Source of the DNA: Gammaproteobacteria bacterium
Lineage (GTDB): Bacteria; Pseudomonadota; Gammaproteobacteria; Pseudomonadales; JAHEGP01
Length of the DNA stretch: 39,221 nt
Reading direction: 5' to 3'
NCBI GenBank assembly: GCA_030618705.1
Contig: JAUXCW010000003.1
Coordinates: forward strand, 1 to 39,221
Below the pieces are notes generated by a model that saw only the letters and a list, made by a program, of their open reading frames with translations, was not told where the DNA came from and searched no databases. Below are positions 1 through 9,176 of the stretch, piece by piece (within the stretch, counting starts at the first letter, position 1; each line of letters begins with the position of its first letter). The translations under genes were made by a program, and so were the position numbers.

Positions 1-1445
1 ACAGGCGTGCTGATTTCGAGTCCCTGTTCGCCAGTCTGGAAGGTTTTGGCATCAAGCGAGATACGCTCTACTTGAGCTGGGACTTCACCGTCGCCTCCAC
101 CACCAACACCACCCGCCGCATCTTGCATATGCGAGATAGCTCCCTCGCGAACCTCGCCGCAGCCGCACCAGCGATAAGCATCGACAGTGTGGAGGAAAAT
201 ACCGTGGCGGAAGACCCCAATTGGGCCAGGTTTATCAAAGGCACTATCACCGTGCCGAATTTCCTCGATAGCGTCGATGGCGCCAGCGGCTCGAGATTGA
301 ATTATGCCGACAGTGACCCCGATGCACTGCCGGCGCAGTTTAACGGCGATGGCATGGTGGAAGTCCCCTTTGATTGCGGGATTCCCCACGCGGCGTTGGC
401 CGATGCGGGGGTCGGCACGGTAGATACCCGCGCGGTGGTGGTCGGGCACGGCTTGTTCGGCTCGCGAGAAATGGTCGCCCGCTTTGGAGAGATGGCCCAG
501 GAGCAGAACCTGTTTCTTTGCGGCATGGACTGGTGGGGAATGTCGTCCGCGGACTTCGGCACGACCTCCAACATCCTCGGCAATATCAACCTGTTCCCCT
601 CCCTCCCCGACCGGCTGCAACAGAGCTTCCTCAATATCATATTCCTGTCAGAGACCATGGTCAGGGCCGGTGGCTTCCAGGCGATGACTGAGTTCCAGAA
701 CGGCGCCGGGGTCGCCTTGTTCAAAACCGGCGAAGTGCATTTCGACGGTGTCTCCCAGGGTGCGGTACTCGGCGGGGCGCTTAGCGCCCTCAATCCCAAC
801 TTCAAGCGCACGGTACTCAATGTCGCCGGAACACGATTCAGTTTTTTATTGCGCCGCAGCAACGCCTGGAGCGATTACTCCAAAGTCTTCGATCCGGCCT
901 ATCCCGATGAGCTGGAACAACCGCTCATATTGTCGCTGACACAAATGCTGTGGGACCGGGCCGAAAACAATGGCTACGTCAACCATCTTACCCGTAACCC
1001 ACTGCCCGGCAGCGGCCTCACCCGGGTATTGATACACGTGGCGCTCGGGGACCAGACGGTAACGGAAACCAGTTCCGAAATACTGTCGCGTACACTCCAG
1101 GTTCAACGGCACAATCCCACCATCGTCGAGGGCAGGCACATCGCGGTCGAGCCCTATGTCGGCATCGAACCCATTTCGACCTATCCCCACGTGGGCAACG
1201 CGCTGGTGGTCTGGGACTCGGGGCCGTTCCCCACCGGGGGACATGACGGTACGCCACTGCAAACCGGCACCAACCAGCCGCAAACCGAGGGCTACAATAC
1301 CCACGCCATGCCGTTTTTCCAACGGGAGGCCCGCAATCAGAAAGCCCTTTTCTGGCGTAGCGGCCAGGTGGAAAACGTGTGCGGTGCAGCCCCGTGCTAC
1401 GGCGACGGCTACGACGGAACTCCCGGGGAGTACACGGCGCCGTAG
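1..1445 (+). CDS. alpha/beta-fold hydrolase (lipase/esterase-like), 5' end outside the window
   Basis: Frame is open from base 3 (RRADFESLFASLEGFGIKRDTLYLSWDFTVAS...) to TAG at 1443-1445; nucleophile-elbow-like GVSQGA motif (G-x-S-x-G) in VHFDGVSQGAVLGGALSALNP. Confidence 0.7.
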   Translation, partial: RRADFESLFASLEGFGIKRDTLYLSWDFTVASTTNTTRRILHMRDSSLANLAAAAPAISIDSVEENTVAEDPNWARFIKGTITVPNFLDSVDGASGSRLNYADSDPDALPAQFNGDGMVEVPFDCGIPHAALADAGVGTVDTRAVVVGHGLFGSREMVARFGEMAQEQNLFLCGMDWWGMSSADFGTTSNILGNINLFPSLPDRLQQSFLNIIFLSETMVRAGGFQAMTEFQNGAGVALFKTGEVHFDGVSQGAVLGGALSALNPNFKRTVLNVAGTRFSFLLRRSNAWSDYSKVFDPAYPDELEQPLILSLTQMLWDRAENNGYVNHLTRNPLPGSGLTRVLIHVALGDQTVTETSSEILSRTLQVQRHNPTIVEGRHIAVEPYVGIEPISTYPHVGNALVVWDSGPFPTGGHDGTPLQTGTNQPQTEGYNTHAMPFFQREARNQKALFWRSGQVENVCGAAPCYGDGYDGTPGEYTAP

Positions 1446-1587
1446 TTTCTTCTGATCGCCCTATTCGGCATCGACATGGCGAGCGACCCAAATTCGCCCG
1501 CCCGCCGGGGGCGGCATTCACCTATTGTCACCGCCCACTGTTTCTCGTTATGCTTCCAGGTCGCGTATACAGTTAAAGGACAAGACT

Positions 1588-3177
1588 ATGCAACAGCTAA
1601 GTGGCCAGGATGCGATGTTCCTCCATGTCGAGCTCGACGGGCTGCCCCAGCACATCGGCGGTGTCAGTATCTACGACCAGTCCACCGCCCCCGGCGGCAA
1701 GGTGCGCTTTAAACAGATTCTCGCATTGCTGAAAAGTCGCTTGCATCTCTCGCCGATCTTTCGCCGCAAACTGCTCACTGTGCCCTGGGGGCTGGATCGG
1801 CCCTACTGGATCGAAGACCCCGATTTCGACCTTGAGTACCATGTCAGGCATATTGCCTTACCCGCCCCGGGGGATTGGCGACAACTGTGTATATTGAATT
1901 CGCGCCTGCACTCGCAGCCCCTGGTTCGCGATAAACCGCTTTGGGAGATGTATGTCATCGAAGGGCTCAACAATGTCGAAGGCCTGCCGCCAAATTGCTT
2001 TGCTGTTATGACGAAAATACACCACGCCGCCATGGACGGCGCCTCGGGAGCGCAGATGTTCGGGCTGATACACGACCTCAGCCCGGAAGTACAAGAGGTA
2101 GAACCCGGTCCGCTGCACACCGAGAGACAGCCCAATAATATTGAACTGCTCACCCGCGCCTACGTCAACGGGCTGCGCAAACCCAAACAGGTATACAAGC
2201 TTTTACAGCAAGCCGCTCCCGCTTTCAGGCGGATTCGTCAAGGCAAGACAAAGCAAGACTTCAAAAGCCTGGAAGACAAACAGACAACCCGCTTCCAGGG
2301 AGATATATCCCCCCATCGTGTGGTCGACTCGGCAAAGTTTGATTTTCAACAGATACGCGCCATCAAGAATAGCCAACCGGGCACGACGGTGAACGATGTC
2401 ATGCTGACTATCGTTTCCGGCGCACTGCGCCAGTACCTGGCCAGCAAGAATGAGCTGCCGGAGCAAACCCTGGTCACTGGCTGCCCCATCGATGTTCGCT
2501 CCGAAGACGAGCGCAATGCAGGTGGCAACATGGTCGGCTTTATGAATGTTTCCCTGTGCTCCGACATCGAGGATCCGGCTGAGCGCATGGCTGCCATCCA
2601 TCAGGAGGCCGTCGAGGCCAAGGCCTACGCCCAGGCTCTGGGCCCACGCATCATGATGGATCTGACGGACGTCATTCCCGGCAATGTACTCTCTCTTGCC
2701 CTCAGGGGAGCCGCTGCCACCAATTTGACCCAGGCCAATGTGGTTCACAACACCATCGTCACCAATGTTCCTGGCGCCCCGTTCCAGCTCTATTTTTGCG
2801 GGGCGCGATTGGTCGACGCCATCAGTTTTGGCCCGTTACTACCCAATGTCGGCCTGTTTCATATCGTCTACAGCTCGGTAATGAATAAGCAGGGCACTAT
2901 CAGTATTTCGATTACCGCCGATCGCAATATGATGCCCGACCCCGCTTTTTATACCCAGTGTCTGCTGGATTCATTCGCCCTGCTGGAACAGGCGACCCTC
3001 GGCACCCGCAAGCGAAAAAAGTCTTCTACCACTAAGCGCAAAAAGGCGCCGGCAAAAAGCCGCACTCAAGCCGCCCGCAAAGCCGCCGCCAGGCCCCGCA
3101 GCAAGTCTGCCACCAGCGTAAAACCCAAGGCCAAGCCCAGGGCCAGGTCAAAAACCAGGGCGAAGGCCGGCGCATAA
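1588..3177 (+). CDS. wax ester synthase/diacylglycerol acyltransferase (WS/DGAT) family with basic C-terminal tail
   Basis: Likely start MQQLSGQDAMFLHVE; catalytic HHxxxDG motif (KIHHAAMDGASG); NDVMLTIVSGALRQYL and conserved C-terminal family region; Lys/Arg/Ala-rich tail from about 3001. Confidence 0.92.
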   Translation: MQQLSGQDAMFLHVELDGLPQHIGGVSIYDQSTAPGGKVRFKQILALLKSRLHLSPIFRRKLLTVPWGLDRPYWIEDPDFDLEYHVRHIALPAPGDWRQLCILNSRLHSQPLVRDKPLWEMYVIEGLNNVEGLPPNCFAVMTKIHHAAMDGASGAQMFGLIHDLSPEVQEVEPGPLHTERQPNNIELLTRAYVNGLRKPKQVYKLLQQAAPAFRRIRQGKTKQDFKSLEDKQTTRFQGDISPHRVVDSAKFDFQQIRAIKNSQPGTTVNDVMLTIVSGALRQYLASKNELPEQTLVTGCPIDVRSEDERNAGGNMVGFMNVSLCSDIEDPAERMAAIHQEAVEAKAYAQALGPRIMMDLTDVIPGNVLSLALRGAAATNLTQANVVHNTIVTNVPGAPFQLYFCGARLVDAISFGPLLPNVGLFHIVYSSVMNKQGTISISITADRNMMPDPAFYTQCLLDSFALLEQATLGTRKRKKSSTTKRKKAPAKSRTQAARKAAARPRSKSATSVKPKAKPRARSKTRAKAGA

Positions 3178-3222
3178 TTAAAATGCGCCGGGGCCAGGCT
3201 CTCGATCACCCGGAGATGACAG

Positions 3223-3600
3223 TTGCCCGCTACTGAATACACCGAGCACCTCGACATTATCGATGTCGGGGTTCAGGAAAACGGCGATTACTGCGTCGAA
3301 ATTCGCTTGCAGCCCCTGCACCTGAGTCGAGCGGGCCTGGTTCACGGTGGCATGGTATTCACCCTGCTCGATGCCGCCATGGGCCGTGCGGTTATCCACA
3401 CGCTGGAACCCGGATTCACCAGCCCCACCATCGAGATGAAAATAAATTTTTTTCGCCCTGCCGATAGCGGTATGCTCCTCGCCCGGGGCAGAATCATCAA
3501 CCGCAGCAAACAGCTCTGCTATGCGGAGGGCGAAGTTCGCAGCGGTGCCGACAAGTTGATTGCCCGCGCCACCGGCACCTTTTTTATCAAACCGCTTTGA
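3223..3600 (+). CDS. PaaI-family hotdog-fold thioesterase
   Basis: 125 aa, TTG start with GGAG upstream; VHGGMVFTLLDAAMGRAV motif typical of PaaI/hotdog thioesterases. Confidence 0.8.
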   Translation: MPATEYTEHLDIIDVGVQENGDYCVEIRLQPLHLSRAGLVHGGMVFTLLDAAMGRAVIHTLEPGFTSPTIEMKINFFRPADSGMLLARGRIINRSKQLCYAEGEVRSGADKLIARATGTFFIKPL

Positions 3601-3713
3601 CCCTCATCCCGCAATTGTAAATAATCAGGCAAAGCGGGAATGTCAATTGCCACCGATGCTCGTTACTATCGCTCTATGGTTTTAATGGACTAAAACTACT
3701 GCACAGGGATGTC

Positions 3714-5864
3714 ATGCCTCACCTGGTAGATTACCGTAATGGACGAGAGTCGGCCTTTGCCTGCCTGGCACTGATCGCACACTTTCACCAGATAGCCGCC
3801 GATCCGGCTCAACTGCTCCACGAGTTCGGGGGAGTCGATCCCACACCGGGCACCGATGAATTACTCCGTTGCGCGAAAGGACTCGGACTGAAAACCCGGC
3901 TTTTCCGCAATCTGGAAACGAAGAAGCTCTCGACCGCGCCACTGCCGGCGATTGCGCGGATGAGCGACGGCCATTTCGTCGTCATCGCCAAATTTGGCGG
4001 CGATAAAATCCTCTTGCAGGACCCCCGGGAACAGCGCCCGCAGAGCGTACCCCTGCAACTGTTCGAGAAAAACTGGACCGGCGAGTTACTCCTCCTTACT
4101 CACCGACACCGCCCCGCAAAGGCGACCGGACGCTTCAATATCCGCTGGTTCCTGCCCACCATGTACAAGTACCGGCGCTATTTCGGCGAGGTCTTACTGG
4201 CATCGTTTTTCCTCCAGCTGTTCGCCCTGGCGACTCCCCTATTTTTCCAGGTTGTCATCGACAAGGTGCTGGTACACGGCGGGCTCACAACCCTCGACGT
4301 CCTCGCCGTGGGCTTGCTCGCAATTTCCGTCTTCGAGGTGCTTTTAACCACGCTGCGTAATTTTTTACTGGCACATACCAGTAACAGAATCGACGTAACA
4401 CTAGGCGCAAAGTTGTTTCAGCACCTGCTCTGCCTGCCCACCAGTTATTTTAAAGCCAGGTGTGTAGGAGACACCGTGGCCCGCGTCAGGGAACTCGACA
4501 CGATTCGCCAGCTGATAACCGGGTCCAGCCTGACGGTGGTGATCGACCTGCTGTTCACTGTCATCTTTTTCGTGCTCATGTATTGCTACAGCCCGCGACT
4601 GTTCCTCATCGTGTTGTTGTCCCTGCCGTTCTACATCGTTCTTTCCCTGATACTGACGCCCCTGCTGCGCGACAAACTGCAGAAAAAGTTCCAACGCGGG
4701 GCCGAAAACCAGGCGTTCCTGGTGGAAGCGGTGCACGGCATCGATACCGTTAAATCCATGGCGGTAGAGCCCCAGATGCAGCGCCACTGGGAAAACCAGC
4801 TCGCCGCCTATGTCAGTGCCTCTTTCAGTGCCAGCAAACTCGGCAACATAGGCAGCCAATTGGCCGGCCTGGTCAGCAAACTCTGTAGCATCCTGATCCT
4901 CTGGTCGGGCGCGACACTGGTCATAGGGGGTTCACTGTCGGTCGGGCAGTTAATCGCTTTTAATATGTTCGCCGCAAGGGTCAGCGCTCCGGTGTTGCGC
5001 CTGGTGCAGCTATGGCAGGATTTCCAGCAGGCCGGAATAGCCATTGAAAGGCTCGGCGATATTCTCAACGCCCCGACAGAGCCGGGCTATAACCCAAATC
5101 GGAACTCCCTGCCACGACTGCAGGGCTGCATCGAACTCGATCACGTCAGCTTCCGCTACCAGGCGGATAGCAGTGACGTCTTGCAGGACATCAGCGTGCG
5201 GCTGGAGGCAGGTGAAGTCGTGGGTATCGTCGGCCAATCCGGCTCGGGCAAAAGCACCTTGACCAACTTGATTCAACGACTCTATACCCCCTGCCAGGGG
5301 CGCGTGAGTATCGACGGTATCGACCTGGCGCTGGTCCAGACCGCCTGGTTGCGCCGCCAGATTGGTGTGGTACAGCAGGAGAGCTTTTTGTTTAATCGCA
5401 GCGTAAGGGAAAACATAGCGCTGGTGAATCCGGATACCGGTCTGGAGACAATCATCGCCGCGGCAAAAATAGCCGGCGCCCATGAATTTATCTGCGAGTT
5501 ACCCGAGGGTTACGACACCCTTGTCGGCGAACAGGGCGGCAGGCTCTCAGGCGGTCAAAAACAGCGCCTCGCTATCGCACGCGCCCTGATCGAGGATCCA
5601 CGCATCCTGATATTCGACGAGGCCACCAGCGCGCTCGATTACGAATCGGAATTTAAAATACAGCAGAATATGAACAGTATCTGTAAAGACCGCACGGTAC
5701 TGATAGTGGCCCATCGCCTGTCGACGGTGCGCCATGCGGATCGAATCCTGGTGATGGACAAGGGCCGAATCGTCGAGCAGGGGAGTCACCAACAACTCCT
5801 CGCCCGCGGGGGAATCTACGCCAGGCTTTATGCCTACCAGGGCGGGCTCGCGGAACGGGCTTAG
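3714..5864 (+). CDS. type I secretion system permease/ATPase (HlyB-like) with degenerate C39-like N-terminal domain
   Basis: 716 aa; C39-like N-terminus (GRESAFACLALIAHFHQI), transmembrane domain, Walker A GQSGSGKST, signature LSGGQKQRLAIARAL, Walker B ILIFDEATSALD, H-loop AHRLST. Confidence 0.93.
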   Translation: MPHLVDYRNGRESAFACLALIAHFHQIAADPAQLLHEFGGVDPTPGTDELLRCAKGLGLKTRLFRNLETKKLSTAPLPAIARMSDGHFVVIAKFGGDKILLQDPREQRPQSVPLQLFEKNWTGELLLLTHRHRPAKATGRFNIRWFLPTMYKYRRYFGEVLLASFFLQLFALATPLFFQVVIDKVLVHGGLTTLDVLAVGLLAISVFEVLLTTLRNFLLAHTSNRIDVTLGAKLFQHLLCLPTSYFKARCVGDTVARVRELDTIRQLITGSSLTVVIDLLFTVIFFVLMYCYSPRLFLIVLLSLPFYIVLSLILTPLLRDKLQKKFQRGAENQAFLVEAVHGIDTVKSMAVEPQMQRHWENQLAAYVSASFSASKLGNIGSQLAGLVSKLCSILILWSGATLVIGGSLSVGQLIAFNMFAARVSAPVLRLVQLWQDFQQAGIAIERLGDILNAPTEPGYNPNRNSLPRLQGCIELDHVSFRYQADSSDVLQDISVRLEAGEVVGIVGQSGSGKSTLTNLIQRLYTPCQGRVSIDGIDLALVQTAWLRRQIGVVQQESFLFNRSVRENIALVNPDTGLETIIAAAKIAGAHEFICELPEGYDTLVGEQGGRLSGGQKQRLAIARALIEDPRILIFDEATSALDYESEFKIQQNMNSICKDRTVLIVAHRLSTVRHADRILVMDKGRIVEQGSHQQLLARGGIYARLYAYQGGLAERA

Positions 5865-5903
5865 CGCTGTAGGGCAAAATTTATTTGTTTCGATTAAGTA
5901 AGC

Positions 5904-5921
5904 ACCACTGGATCCAGTGGT
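5904..5921. repeat. 18-bp perfect palindrome ACCACTGGATCCAGTGGT between the ABC transporter and HlyD genes
   Basis: Direct read: ACCACTGGA/TCCAGTGGT self-complementary over 18 bp in the 5865-5944 intergenic gap. Confidence 0.85.
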
Positions 5922-5944
5922 TGTAAATATCACGGGAATAGAGC

Positions 5945-7345
5945 ATGTCAGCACAGGATCATCAAGGTAGTAAGAAAATCGAGCGGGCTGGCGACGACAA
6001 GCAATTCTATGCGTTTCTCCCCGCGGCTATCGAAATCGAGCGAACGCCCCCACCCGTCTATAGCCGGCTAATTCTCTGGGGTATTCTCAGCCTGGTGGTA
6101 TTGAGCCTGGCATGGGCCTGGTTCGGCAGGGTGGATATCGTCGCGGTAGCGCCGGGAAAAATCATTCCATTGGGGCAGGTAAAAATTATCCAGCCAGCCG
6201 AACGTGGCGTCATCAACCACATCCATGTGCGTGAGGGCCAGGCGGTAAAAGCCGGCGATGTGTTGCTCAGCCTGGATGCCGCGTCGATCGATGCGGACGT
6301 CAAACGCCTTGGCCACGACTTGAATGAAGCCCGGGCGCTATGGTTAATCGAATCGGCCTACAGGCAATACATCGAGAATCCCCATGACAGGCCCAGCGGG
6401 CCCGACGAGTTGGCAACCATGGCACGAACCCTGGACCTGCCCATGCCCATCGAGAACATCGAACATGCGAGCCTTGTACTGGAAGAACGAGTGGCGGAGT
6501 ACCGGTCGGGGCTCGCCGTTCTGGCAGAGCAGCGTTTAACGCTGGAATCGGAAAAAAACGCCGCTTCGACCTCGCTGCACCGCTACCAGCTAACGCTGCC
6601 AATTGTCCGCGAGCGCGCCGATTCCCACAAAGCACTGTATGCGCGTCACCTGGTGTCGAAAGACCTCTACCTCCAGTTAGAGCAGCAACACATCGAACAG
6701 CAGCAGGCCTACAATGCCGAGCAATTCAAAATCGCGGCGCTAGGGGCCCGCATAGCGGAGATCGATGCCAATACATCCCTGCTCAAGGGGCAACAGTCCG
6801 TGCGCAATCTCGAAGCGCTCAGCGAGCACAGGGGGCAGGCCTATGCGCTGCGCCAAACCCTTGGCCAGGCACAGATCAGGCAGCGGCAAACCCGCTTGCG
6901 GGCGCCAATCGACGGCACGGTACAGCAACTGAAGATTCACACCATCGGCGGGATCGTTACGCCCGCGGAAACGCTGATGTTGCTGATACCCGACAGCGCC
7001 ACCCTGGAAATCGAAACCTGGATCAGCAATCACGACATCGGCTTCGTCCATGAAGGCCAGCTCACCGCGGTTAAAGTCGATACCTTTGACTTCACCCGGT
7101 ACGGCGCAATCGAGGGCGAACTGAGACTGCTGTCTGCGGATGCCGTGGTAAAAGAAAACCAGGGGCTGGTCTATCCCGCCAGGGTCAGCCTGTCAAAAAG
7201 CAGCCTTGCCATCGGCGATAAGGATATCGAACTGAGCCCCGGCATGGCGGTGACGGTGGAAATCAAAATCGGAACACGGCGTATTCTCGAATTCTTTATG
7301 GCGCCGCTACTCAAGTTTACCAGCGAAAGCCTTCGTGAGCGCTAG
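5945..7345 (+). CDS. HlyD family type I secretion periplasmic adaptor (membrane fusion protein)
   Basis: 466 aa; single N-terminal TM, lipoyl-like GKIIPLGQVKIIQPAERGVINHIHVREGQAVKAGDVLLSLD, coiled-coil, RAPIDGTVQQLKIHTIGGIVTPAETLMLLIP. Confidence 0.93.
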   Translation: MSAQDHQGSKKIERAGDDKQFYAFLPAAIEIERTPPPVYSRLILWGILSLVVLSLAWAWFGRVDIVAVAPGKIIPLGQVKIIQPAERGVINHIHVREGQAVKAGDVLLSLDAASIDADVKRLGHDLNEARALWLIESAYRQYIENPHDRPSGPDELATMARTLDLPMPIENIEHASLVLEERVAEYRSGLAVLAEQRLTLESEKNAASTSLHRYQLTLPIVRERADSHKALYARHLVSKDLYLQLEQQHIEQQQAYNAEQFKIAALGARIAEIDANTSLLKGQQSVRNLEALSEHRGQAYALRQTLGQAQIRQRQTRLRAPIDGTVQQLKIHTIGGIVTPAETLMLLIPDSATLEIETWISNHDIGFVHEGQLTAVKVDTFDFTRYGAIEGELRLLSADAVVKENQGLVYPARVSLSKSSLAIGDKDIELSPGMAVTVEIKIGTRRILEFFMAPLLKFTSESLRER

Positions 7346-7361
7346 TGCGCCAGGACACCCG

Positions 7362-9173
7362 CTACCACGCCGTATCACCAGCCGGTGCGGAATCGAGATA
7401 CTCATTGTGAGTGGCGACCGATAATTCATCCAGTCGGCGCTCGAGTTGTTCGAGAGAGGGCAGGCAGGGCAAGGCCGGGCCGAATGCGACGATCACCCCC
7501 CTGCCCTGTTTCCCGTCACGCTCGACCGGCCCCTGAATATCGTGCAGGTAGAACGGTACTATCACGGCCTCGCCCAGGGCACTGGCGATTGTATAATCCT
7601 CTTTAGTCAGCAGGCACACCGTTTCGCCCCGCGCCAACAGGCCGCTGATTGTTGCCCCGACCCCGCCGGGATCCGCTCCATCTTCGACAGGGATGACCCA
7701 AATCAATTTAAAGTACCAGCCAAGGCGCCAACGCCTGCAGACGTCGACTGCCATGACAAAACGAATGGGCCGCGGCGAGGCGATCTGCAAATACGTCCAG
7801 TCCAGCCAACTTATGCTATTACCCAACAAGAGCATACCGCCTCGCTCCGGGATATTGCGCATTCCCTGGACGCGCAGCCTGCACCGCCTGGAGGTCCGGT
7901 AGCCGAGTAGCAGGCGCACCAGCGACAGTGGCAGCTTGAACACGGTGTACAAGCTCCCGGCCAGGGCAACCAGCACCAGCAGGCCGAGGATCAATACGGC
8001 ACTGGCGCCCAGGTAAGAAAGCAGGACAGTCAAGGTTAAAAACCCCAACATGCCGATATTCTGTATCAGGTTATTGCCGGCAAGTACCTTGCCCATCTCC
8101 TGGTCTTTTGCATGGAACTGAATCAGTGCGTTGAGGGGCACGATAAAGAATCCACCCATGACGCCAATCATGATGAAGTTCAGGACATGCACCAGGTTGG
8201 TTTCGATTTGCGGGATAAAAACCAGGCCAAGGGTGAAACCGGCCGCCCCGAGGGGAATCAGCCCGACCTCGATATGGTGGCGGGACCATCGGCCGGCAAG
8301 TAATGATCCGAGCATGATGCCGATCCCGCTCGCCGCCAGGGTTCCCTGGATCACCACGGTATTGGTCTGGCCGAGGGATTCCTTGGCAAAGGCGGGAAAG
8401 GTCGCCAGCATCACCTGGCTGATCGACCAGAATATCATCAGGCCGCCGATGGAATACCGAATCATGGGTTGCCGCCATACCGGCCTGAGATTTTCCGCAA
8501 TGTCACTACCTCGCATGTAGCCCCGCCAATCAAAACTCATGTTGCTCTCTTCCCGCTCCAGCTCAGGCACCCGATAGGCAAAAAACAACTGGATCAGGCT
8601 GTTGGCCACCAGCATCCAGCCCACCGGAGCAATCGCACGAAGGATGGCGTCCTCGCTGCCGCGCATGGATGGGTCATAGCGGTATTCGAACAGGATGGAG
8701 TAGGCAAAGGTTCCCAGCAGGATGGCGATAATGGTGACGGCTTGCACGGCGCCGTTGCCCTCACCGAGGCGCTCTTTCCCCAGCATGATTTTTATATAGC
8801 CGTATTTTGCCGGGGAATAAAAAGCACTCTGTACGGCCAGCAGGAATGTCATGCAGAAAGCCGGGATAAACCAGCCCTGGTAATAACAGGCGGTTATCGC
8901 CAGTGTCAGCCCCACCGCAGCCCACGCCGCTATACGCATCACCCGGTTTTTCGGATATTTGTCGGAGATAAACCCCGCCGGGCTGAACAGCAGGATAAAC
9001 GGCAGCAGGATCAAGGCGTTGACGATGGCCGTCAACATGATCTGGGTATCGCCGTCGTAGACCTTGAATACCGTATTCTGGATGATGATCTTGTGCCCAA
9101 GATCGATAAAGGCGTTGAGGAATACCACGGCGATGTACGAGACAAAACCCGTGGTTCGAAGCAGAGTCCTCAT
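7362..9173 (-). CDS. MFS transporter (LplT-like) fused to a C-terminal PlsC-like acyltransferase domain
   Basis: 603 aa; 12-TM MFS-like N-terminal part (HKIIIQNTVFKVYDG...SDKYPKNRVMRIAAW), then MRNIPERGGMLLLGNSISWLDWTYLQIASPRPIRFVM resembling PlsC acyltransferases; no AMP-binding domain follows. Confidence 0.85.
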   Translation of the reverse strand: MRTLLRTTGFVSYIAVVFLNAFIDLGHKIIIQNTVFKVYDGDTQIMLTAIVNALILLPFILLFSPAGFISDKYPKNRVMRIAAWAAVGLTLAITACYYQGWFIPAFCMTFLLAVQSAFYSPAKYGYIKIMLGKERLGEGNGAVQAVTIIAILLGTFAYSILFEYRYDPSMRGSEDAILRAIAPVGWMLVANSLIQLFFAYRVPELEREESNMSFDWRGYMRGSDIAENLRPVWRQPMIRYSIGGLMIFWSISQVMLATFPAFAKESLGQTNTVVIQGTLAASGIGIMLGSLLAGRWSRHHIEVGLIPLGAAGFTLGLVFIPQIETNLVHVLNFIMIGVMGGFFIVPLNALIQFHAKDQEMGKVLAGNNLIQNIGMLGFLTLTVLLSYLGASAVLILGLLVLVALAGSLYTVFKLPLSLVRLLLGYRTSRRCRLRVQGMRNIPERGGMLLLGNSISWLDWTYLQIASPRPIRFVMAVDVCRRWRLGWYFKLIWVIPVEDGADPGGVGATISGLLARGETVCLLTKEDYTIASALGEAVIVPFYLHDIQGPVERDGKQGRGVIVAFGPALPCLPSLEQLERRLDELSVATHNEYLDSAPAGDTAW

Positions 9174-9176
9174 AGT

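Noticed and set aside
3679-3696. GTTTTA-N6-TAAAAC inverted repeat upstream of the T1SS ABC gene
   Set aside because: Only 6-bp AT-rich arms; expected by chance at this frequency.
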